Origin: Ampelocalamus luodianensis
Lineage: Eukaryota > Streptophyta > Magnoliopsida > Poales > Poaceae
Length of the DNA stretch: 64,000 nucleotides
Direction of reading: 5' to 3'
Assembly: GCA_036346255.1 (NCBI GenBank)
Contig: CM070633.1
Span: 12,152,001 to 12,216,000 of the forward strand
Below, in pieces: positions 57,318-64,000 of this stretch (positions are counted from its first letter, which is position 1; every line of letters starts with the position of its first letter). A model generated the notes under the pieces. It was not told where the DNA came from and made no database searches. It saw nothing but the letters and a program-made list of their open reading frames with translations. Made by a program: the position numbers and the translations under genes.

Positions 57318-59529
57318 CCGCCGGCCACTCCTGAGCCCCTCCACCGCTCGTGAGTGCATCCCCGGTTTCGCTTTAACGAGGGCTACCTTCTGGTACCACC
57401 CGGTCCCGCCGGAGCGCCGCCGACCGCCGTTGCCGGGTCGCCCAGAGCATCACCGCCGTCGGGCTGACATGGCTGCCTGCGTGTCACACCACCTCAGCCC
57501 TGTGCGTGCGTGGCGCCTACGTGGAAGCCACGTGGGTGCACACGCGTGCAACCCACCGGACCCCGAGTCCCGAGGCTCGGTGGACCTAGTCCACCGTGAG
57601 CCTAGCCTCTGACATGTGGGTCCCACATGTCAGAGATTTCTTTTTATTATTCTTTTCCGAAATCTCGACGTCGACTATGATTAAATCTGATTTTCCTTTA
57701 GGAAAATAATTCAGTAAATTCATAAAATCTGATTTTCAGCATTTTATGTAATTTCAATCTTCCAGAGCTCATAACTTTTGCATCCTAACTCCGATTGAGC
57801 CCATTCAAATTTCTAAATTTTTCTAAATTCAAGCTCTATTTATCTGAGATTTTTATTTAATTTTTGGAGCTTGTTTTGCCTCTGTTATTTATTTGTTTTG
57901 TTTGTTTGTGTCTCGTTTGCGAGTAGACGTCGATTCGTTGGGAAATTTTGTGGAAGAAGGAGCACCCCAAGATCAAGACCAGTACATAGACCTTTTCCAA
58001 GGCAAGTCATACCTTTGATCATCTTGAACCCAGTTTTCAAATTACTTTGTGTTAAATTATTGCATTCTATTTTAATTATTTATTTAAATGCTTTGGGCAT
58101 AGTTATTATCCAAATTGTTATCACACCTTGGCCTTGTATGTCATAATTCCTCGTCATCCTAGATTGGTTATGAGTTGGTAATATTATAGCACCAACGTGG
58201 GTTGGTTAGATGCGAGTACAATTGCTTAGCCATGCTACGAGTCTCACATCATATGTAAGTTGCAAATACTAATTATGACTAAGTGACTATGGAACTTTGT
58301 GTAAAACTGTGTGCTATGTGTTATTACTTCGTGATGGCATGTGTTGCACTAAAACCAACTGGGTGGTAAAGGATTTAGACCGAGGCAAGTGGTGGAGGCG
58401 TGTGACATGGTGGTCTATGTGATGGGAATGATAGTCTTTGTGACTTAGTTAGAACATAGAAGTCTTGCCTTGGTCAATTAAGGACTTAACTTTGTGCGCC
58501 ATTGAACTGAGCCTTCATTGCATTCGACCACATGCCCGGTATGGGACGGCCTAACTTAGTAAGTTATGGATTCTCGGCATTGATGTTCGGTGGATAGGTT
58601 AGGTGTGTGTGTGGGTGGAGGTGTGACTACTTGGTAGTTGCATCGCGGACGATCGTCTTCCTATCCAATGTGTGTGTTATACCAATTCTATGTGAGCTGG
58701 TATAGCGGTTTGTAAGCACACTGGGAATGTCAATGTTTGAGATGAAGTTTCCGAACTGTTTGGTTACGATTGGTGCTTGCTACACTAGTTGTATCTTGTG
58801 GGTAAAGTGTACAACCTCTGCAGAGTGTTAATTGATCTATTCGAATAGCGCGTCATGGTCATGGACATGCTCGGGATTTCACACGAGGGTAGTTTTCATA
58901 AAATCTTTGGGATGGGAGTGTGTGACCTCAATCATATGGCTATGTGAAATAATCTGTTCAGCTGTGTGTCTTTGTGGAAACAAATGTTAAATTAATATTG
59001 TCTATTTGTTTTGAATTATGCTTTCAATCTATTATTCGTATTCAATTGCAAATGTTACTTTTATGCAAAAGAACCACAGAAGCCTTTTCTTTGGTATAAG
59101 CCTGCATCGATACATTGCATTCTGTGGTATGATTTGCGAGTACGGTTGTGTACTCACGCTTGTTGTAAAACTTGCGCCAAACCTCGTAAGAGGAGGAGTC
59201 TACACCTGCTTTCGAGGAGGAGTTCGTTGAAGGCTGATCGTTCGTTAAGGTCTGGATCCCAGTCGGTTGCCTGTGGTGAATTGGTGGGATCTACGCTGGA
59301 GTTTTCCGTTCCGCTGCTACTTTATTTACTGTTAGCCCTACGTGGCTTAATAAGTGTAAACTCGACCATAAGGTCAAAACCCTTATTTGTTATTCAAACT
59401 AATCGATTACTTTATTTATCGCTTGTGTGGATCGATATTTACCTGTGTTAATCCTGTGTGCACTAGCGTGATCCTGGACTAGTGCAGTTTACACAGAGGG
59501 TTCCAGAATCGTAATTCTGGGTCCCGACA
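57318..59529 (+). repeat. F: right part of the gypsy-type LTR
   Basis: A GC-rich leader (57318-57620) continues from 9400. An AT-rich block follows, then a region with block-wise similarity to the A/B/C LTRs: a TTGCTTAGCCATGCT stretch (58222), CTATTCGAATAG (58837-58848) and a following ATGGACATGCTCGG. It ends GGGTCCCGACA at 59529, exactly where the antisense protease frame of G is cut. It is therefore an LTR inserted into, or fused to, G. No genes; the 146-codon frame at 59011-59451 has no recognisable domain. Confidence 0.75.
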
Positions 59530-59600
59530 ACATGACGTTTGCCTTTATGCTTGAAAGTGTAAGTGTTGATTCTCCCAACATGTGTGACATCACGATCATA

Positions 59601-60509
59601 CTACCACGGTCTTCCCAACAGCAAACTACACACCTCTAATGGCAAAACATCGCACTCTACATGATCAACATAATCGCTAACTGAAAACGGCACACGTACC
59701 TTGTGTGTTATTTTTAGCTTTCTGGCCTTGTTCAACCAACCCACATGATGAGGTACATAGTGCCTCCATGTGGATAGCCCCAACGCGTACACCAAATCTT
59801 TGCTAATCACGTTGGTAAAACTTCCACTGTCGATGATCAGCATGCAAGTCTTGCCTTTGACTTCGCACTGAGTTTTAAACAAGCTCCAATGCTGCCCTGT
59901 TTCCACCTTGTCGACGCCGTCACCTTGCAACTTCTTGGATTGGATGTTTATTCCACTAGACGGTGCATCGTCCTCCTTCGGATGGCTGGGGGTAGAAAAA
60001 ATTTCAGTACCCTCGCCCTGTAGCTTCACCTCTTCTTTGGTTGTGGTCGAACCACTAGTAGTAGCGGCAACAATTTTCTTCTTCTCAATAGCAGCTTGTG
60101 CACGATCTCTTCCTTGATGATCAGTCAAATACTGCTCAGAAGTGTATGACTTGACGTAATGACATCGTCCTCGTTGAACAAACGTATACAACTTATTCGA
60201 AGAAATCGCGTAAGGATCAGAATAATCCTTTTGCCACTTCCTCCGAATGGTCCATGGATTTCCAAGCAGTAACGAGCACACGCGCATATGTGTAGGAAGC
60301 ACAACACACACCACCACATTAGCAAGTCCACACAATGTGAACCGTACCTCGACGCGATGTTTGATCACAAAATATTGATATTGCCATTGAACCTTGTACA
60401 GGTCAAGGTGTGGCATCAATTGGAGCTTCAAGTGGTCGACAAAGGTTTGACTTGCCAAGTTGATGGCAGCAAACTTATCCACCATCACAGCGCATGTAGT
60501 CACTCCCAC
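59601..60509 (-). CDS. G: fragment with two tandem retropepsin-like domains
   Basis: This is a 302-codon frame. Copy 1 (residues 1-118) reads VMVDKFAAINLASQTFVDHLK, then VVVCVVLPTHMRVCSLLLGNPW and SNKLYTFVQRGRCHYVK. The active-site triad is DKF, so copy 1 is probably inactive. Copy 2 (residues 212-302) reads CMLIIDSGSFTNVISKDLVYALGL with an intact DSG (D227-G229), then VECDVLPLEVCSLLLGRPW. A 90-residue linker rich in Lys, Thr and Ser joins them. The frame lacks its own gag start and is cut by LTR F shortly after its stop. It is a fragment of a polyprotein; the stop after GRPW is probably a Gln-to-TAG change. Confidence 0.78.
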   Translation of the reverse strand: MGVTTCAVMVDKFAAINLASQTFVDHLKLQLMPHLDLYKVQWQYQYFVIKHRVEVRFTLCGLANVVVCVVLPTHMRVCSLLLGNPWTIRRKWQKDYSDPYAISSNKLYTFVQRGRCHYVKSYTSEQYLTDHQGRDRAQAAIEKKKIVAATTSGSTTTKEEVKLQGEGTEIFSTPSHPKEDDAPSSGINIQSKKLQGDGVDKVETGQHWSLFKTQCEVKGKTCMLIIDSGSFTNVISKDLVYALGLSTWRHYVPHHVGWLNKARKLKITHKVRVPFSVSDYVDHVECDVLPLEVCSLLLGRPW

Positions 60510-60667
60510 TTGACATCTTGCATCGAATTGAGATGGCCAAATCTCTTACAATGGATTTTTCTCACATGAGTTCAGATCGAACCAGAGAGAGTAATCCGTC
60601 TTCATGTCTTCCGCCATCATCCCTTCTTACAAAAAAAAAATTCAGCACATATCGTGATCAACTTGGC

Positions 60668-60679
60668 GCTCTGATACCA
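60668..60679 (-). promoter_or_regulatory. G primer-binding site
   Basis: Minus strand TGGTATCAGAGC is a perfect match to the site in A. It is 2 nt from a putative LTR end CATTATCA. Confidence 0.85.
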
Positions 60680-61345
60680 CTTGATAATGATCCAACTAGC
60701 AAACTAGCGAGATCTCATTGTTTGGTCCGATCTTTCACGGTACACCTTGATAGTAGTCTCCTAGCCCTTACGCAGCACAAGAACAACAAGACCTCTTTGA
60801 TAAACCTTCTCCCACGCACACCACAGCACGTGAACAAAGGGTAGAAGAACCGAAGTTCCAGCGAGTAAAAATCCAACACTTCAATTGGATTCAACACACT
60901 AAAGAGTAATTCCTCTCATAAATTCAAGACCACGTCAAACGTGCCACCAAAACCATGGTGATTTTTTGGTACCTATTCCTTAACTCATAACTTGTCCCTC
61001 CTTACAATGGGCACCCTAGCCTTATATTGGCACCTAAGGGTGCGGCCAAACACACACGCATGTCTTGAGGCCAAAACAAACTAAGAAACATAATCTTTCT
61101 GGACTCTATCCCTGAGAAACAAACTAAACATCCAAAATGGACTCTTACTTTCCTACTAAACTAATTTGAATTGGCATGGAACCAATCTAGATGTATCTAA
61201 TTAGGGAAACCGCATGTTCTTCTATCCCTGCCCATTTCTGGCTTGCGATATTTCCATCTTCTTCACTTGCCATATTAGCTTTGGACCACCTGGTCATGGA
61301 TCTGGTCGAAGACCTAGATGCTGACTTGGTCATGGTCGTAACCCT

Positions 61346-61408
61346 TCTGGATGCGGTTGTAGGCCTCTTGAATGTGGTTGTAGACCATTTGGATGTGGTC
61401 GTAGATTG
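61346..61408. repeat. 21-bp tandem repeat, first block (3 units)
   Basis: Units are at 61346-61366, 61367-61387 and 61388-61408. Each has the form TNTGGATGYGGTYGTAGRCCN. Confidence 0.85.
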
Positions 61409-61415
61409 CTCCCAC

Positions 61416-61571
61416 CAAGTACTGTTGACGCCAAGTACCCCTTTCACCGAGTACTGTTCCCGTCGAGTACTGTTCCCAGCGAGTACTCCTTCTGCTGAAT
61501 ATTGTTCCCATCGAGTGCTATTTCTGACTCGAGTACTGTTCCCGACAAGTGCTCCTTCCACCAAGTACTGG
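61416..61571. repeat. 16-bp tandem repeat (about 10 units)
   Basis: Units begin CRAGTAC and are 16 bp each (starts 61416, 61432, 61448, 61464, 61480, 61496, 61512, 61530, 61546, 61562). One unit is 18 bp (61512-61529). The best form is CGAGTACTGTTCCCGT. Confidence 0.88.
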
Positions 61572-61580
61572 TCATAACTC

Positions 61581-61748
61581 TCATGAAACTTATCGTAGAC
61601 CTTTGTAAGCTGGTCGTAGATCCCCCAAAACTGGTCGTAGACCTTGTGGATCTGGTCGTGGCCCCTCAGGAACTAGGCGTAGACATTCAGGAACTAGTCG
61701 TAGACCCTCTGGAGCTGGTCGTAGACCTTCAGGAAATAGTCGTGGACC
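61581..61748. repeat. 21-bp tandem repeat, second block (8 units)
   Basis: Eight consecutive 21-bp units span 61581-61748 with the core CTGGTCGTAGACC. Because 21 is a multiple of three, one frame reads as heptads (LVVDPLE-like), which creates a false coiled-coil look. Confidence 0.9.
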
Positions 61749-62080
61749 TTGCTCTCTTCTGGCTTTGCTTGCACCTGGCTTACTTTTGGCCAAATTAGTA
61801 ATAATATTGTTTGGTGCCGTATCAGTCCATGGATGACACATATCTCACCTGGAGTTCAACCAGATATCATGAGGAAAATGGAGAATATGCAAACAGGTCG
61901 TTCAGTCCGATCAGATACAAACTGGTCATAAACTGGTGGAACATGATCACTAACTGGTTGGCGAACTGTTCGTAAGGAGTTATGAACTGGTCGTGACTAA
62001 ATAGGAACTAGTCAATATGGATGGAGTAGTTTAGGCACTAGTTGATGAGATCAATTGGTTTTAGTGATATAGATGAGTTT

Positions 62081-64000
62081 TGTAATACCCTAGCCCGACA
62101 TGAGCTTGGAATGCTACTGAAGAAAACATTAACTAAGCTAAACTAGGACAATCTACTAAATTTCGGCAGAACCTGCTTTGTATAGTTAGCTATACGGAGG
62201 TTCCCAAAAGATAAAAAGTATATCATATCTAAATATTCTAACCTCCAATATCATCACTAAGCATTAAAAACATGATATTTAGCTAGGACACATTCAAGGT
62301 AACCAAAGTAGGTTTCTCATCATTATTACAAATAACCTCGATGCATAAAGCCTAACCATGATCATTTCTTAAGCAGTTCGCTTAATTATTAATGGACACT
62401 CTAAAAGAATTAATCAGCTGGTAAAGATGTGTGGCAGTGTGTGACTCCAACTTAAGTCTAATCCCTCCCATGCATGTCGTTCTTGCAAAAGGTACCTAAA
62501 ACACAACAAAAGCAAGGGTGAGCCCAAAGACTCAGCAAGTACCAATAATGAAGCATTAAACTCACAATTACAGCATCAACATTACATTCCAAAGCTTTAC
62601 TCGAAAACATATCTCATGTTGTATGAATGCAAATGTGCAATGCATCTTTTCTCTTTCACTCTTTGCGCATTTTACCGGTAATGCGAGGTATGCAACCGTC
62701 GCTGCATACCCATGCTTGTGCTCGCAAGCGCAGGGACCAATTGCCCAGTACTCTGCAAGTAAAGGGAACCTCAAGCCCACACTCTACGAGTGTGGGGACC
62801 ATAAGCCCATCGTTTTCATGATGGGGACCTCTTTTCAATGCCCACATTCCACGAATGTGGGGACCTCAAGCCCGTCATCTACATGATGGGGACCTCAAAT
62901 ATGCATACCTGATCACCACGTGACCAAGTCTTATGTATGCTCTCATTGTGCACATGAACAACAACAATTTCACAATAATCACGAACAGCATCAACATTAT
63001 ACATGAATAACAATCATTCGTATCATAAGGATTCACCATCCTTAATCAACATATCACACTATTAACCAAGCATAGCTAATATGTATCAAAATGCTAGCAC
63101 TCACTGTCAAACAATTCATAATTACTCTATCAAACAGAGTACTTGCCTTAACCGCGTGAGAACGGAGGATGTGAAGAGGGTGCTGCCTCCGGGACCAATC
63201 CCCCACCTAAAATTCATTTAAAAGCATACTAAGACAATAGTAATGGACCAAACAAACTATATAAGCAAACACGAACTCGCAATAGTTTTTAACGCGATCC
63301 CAACTCCAATTTCCTAAATGTTGAACTGTCCCCCCTGAGAACTGTCATGTTCTAAAATTCGTATCTTTTAGTACATAAGTCCAAATGAGGTGATCTTGGA
63401 CTTAGTTGAAAGGTTATCAATTTCTCCAACTAAACATAGTTGGTGGGCCTTCCTGATGTGGCCATCTAATACTCCTACAAAGCTAATTAACAGAACATCG
63501 GTTTCACGTCAGGTTCTCTGGATAGTACACTAAAACTACCATAACTTTTAGTTCATTTGTCCAAATTTCACGTTCTTGAGCTTCCCTGAAATCTACGACA
63601 ATTATCTACAACTTTCGTTATAGTGAGACCGCCCAGAAACTCATTTATATAGATCATTTTAAGCCTGATTACTAAAAACTGTCAGAAACGTAGCACATTT
63701 GCGGAGCAGCAGCGCTACAAAATTCATTACTTTTGAACCGCTAGTCCAAACGACACGATCTTGTACTCTACAGAAAGGTATCGACGTCTCCTACAATTAT
63801 CTAGGAGGCGTCCTGATCAGATTCTGCCGTTAAATAACTCAAAAACATCGCTCAACCCGATCTACTCTAGTCAGACTTAAATACCGACATTGCTAAAGAT
63901 CAAGTAATCTACTAATCGGAAGGGGATGGGGTCTTACCCTTGAAGAACCACCACCGAACGTGATGAATACTCACCCTAGGCTACTATCTCTCCCTTTCCC
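62081..64000 (+). repeat. H: probable start of another gypsy-type LTR, running off the window
   Basis: It begins TGTAATACCC, like the LTR starts of A (TGTAACAACC) and B (TGTAACATCC). No polypurine tract precedes it, so it would be a 5' or solo LTR on the + strand. It contains GGGTGAGCCCAAAGACTC (62515), a run of four hairpins (62776-62890) and three diverged copies of a motif with TTTTAGTNCATNNGTCCAAA (63368, 63548, 63727). No recognisable gene. The end lies beyond 64000, so its identity is tentative. Confidence 0.5.
62776..62890. repeat. Run of four short hairpins in two tandem units
   Basis: Stems are CCCACACTC/GAGTGTGGG (62776-62796), CCCATC/GATGGG (62806-62825), CCCACATTC/GAATGTGGG (62841-62861) and CCCGTCAT/ATGATGGG (62871-62890). 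The order 1-2 repeats as 3-4 with a period of 65 bp. Each is followed by GACC. Confidence 0.9.

Larger units (their letters stand above)
59530..60680 (-). mobile_element. G: truncated Ty3/gypsy body with primer site
   Basis: Read on the minus strand, a primer site at 60668-60679 is followed by about 160 nt (including a short ATG frame starting MAEDMKTDYSLWF) and then directly by protease-type sequence. Gag is therefore deleted. After the second protease copy the frame continues (YDRDVTHVGRINTYTFKHKGKRHV) to 59531, where LTR F begins. RT and integrase are absent from the window. Confidence 0.8.
60682..62080 (-). repeat. G 5' LTR (left boundary firm, right boundary uncertain)
   Basis: The LTR end is set by the primer site. 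A minus-strand TATA-like AATATAAG lies at 61021-61028. The region contains long 21-bp and 16-bp tandem arrays (61346-61748) and degenerate ACTGGTC repeats to about 62015. The far end is not identified; LTR H starts at 62081. Frames across the arrays on both strands (61187-61841) are by-products of the repeats. Confidence 0.65.

Noticed and set aside
60640..60652. Poly-A run as the tail of a retroposed gene
   Set aside because: On the minus strand it is a T run within the leader of G just after the primer site. No gene body precedes it.
61187..61841. Heptad-repeat or coiled-coil protein on either strand
   Set aside because: The heptads arise from 21-bp DNA repeats read in frame. All strands and several frames look repetitive.
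62776..62890. CRISPR-like array
   Set aside because: Only two 65-bp units with internal hairpins, no unique spacers and no cas genes, in a eukaryotic retrotransposon setting.

Overview
This window is repeat DNA from a large plant genome, most likely a grass. I find no host gene, tRNA, rRNA or CRISPR array. Almost every base can be placed in a nested stack of LTR retrotransposons. The grass call rests on the Angela/BARE-1-type copia LTR (starting TGTTGGAGATATGCCC) and on chromodomain-bearing Ty3/gypsy elements with 4-5 kb LTRs and initiator-Met tRNA primer sites. Both are inferences from family knowledge.

Layout, left to right. 1-2562 is the 3' part of a gypsy LTR (A2, + strand). It sits inside an antisense LTR of the same family (A3, 2563-4779). 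4780-8920 is a decayed chromovirus body (E, +). 8921-9400 plus 57318-59529 is one LTR of another gypsy family (F), split by element B. B (-) is a nearly complete 15.5 kb gypsy element: left LTR 9401-9907 + 21031-25734, body 25735-30796, right LTR 30797-33969 + 55228-57317. C (-, 9908-21024) is a coding-free element inserted in B's left LTR. A (+, 33970-55222 including its guest) is a gypsy element inserted in B's right LTR. D (+, 46161-54114) is a copia element inserted in A's 3' LTR. To the right lie a truncated antisense gypsy G (59530-62080), which carries two protease-like domains, and the start of another LTR, H (62081-64000).

The insertion order follows from this: G and E first, then F, then B, then A and C into B, then D into A. 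Perfect target-site duplications support A (TGACC) and D (TATGG). A 6-bp one supports C (AGGTTG).

The elements share a working plan: PBS, gag with zinc knuckle, protease, RT, RNase H, integrase, chromodomain, a short hairpin, the polypurine tract, then the LTR. Every polyprotein is broken by frameshifts or stops, so no copy here looks autonomous as sequenced. C has no coding capacity but keeps LTR ends, PBS, leader and PPT like those of B, so it could have been mobilised in trans.

The most important observation may be technical. Paired LTR copies differ mostly at CAG and CTG trinucleotides, which appear as CG, CGA, CGG, TGA or ACG in one copy. The same change hits conserved primer sites and the RT core. 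This looks like a systematic base-calling problem at CHG-methylated sites, and it would explain many of the frameshifts. Biological highlights are a covarying hairpin and a 12-bp palindrome kept in all these LTRs, a tandem protease, interleaved 21-bp and 16-bp tandem repeats, and a run of four small hairpins.
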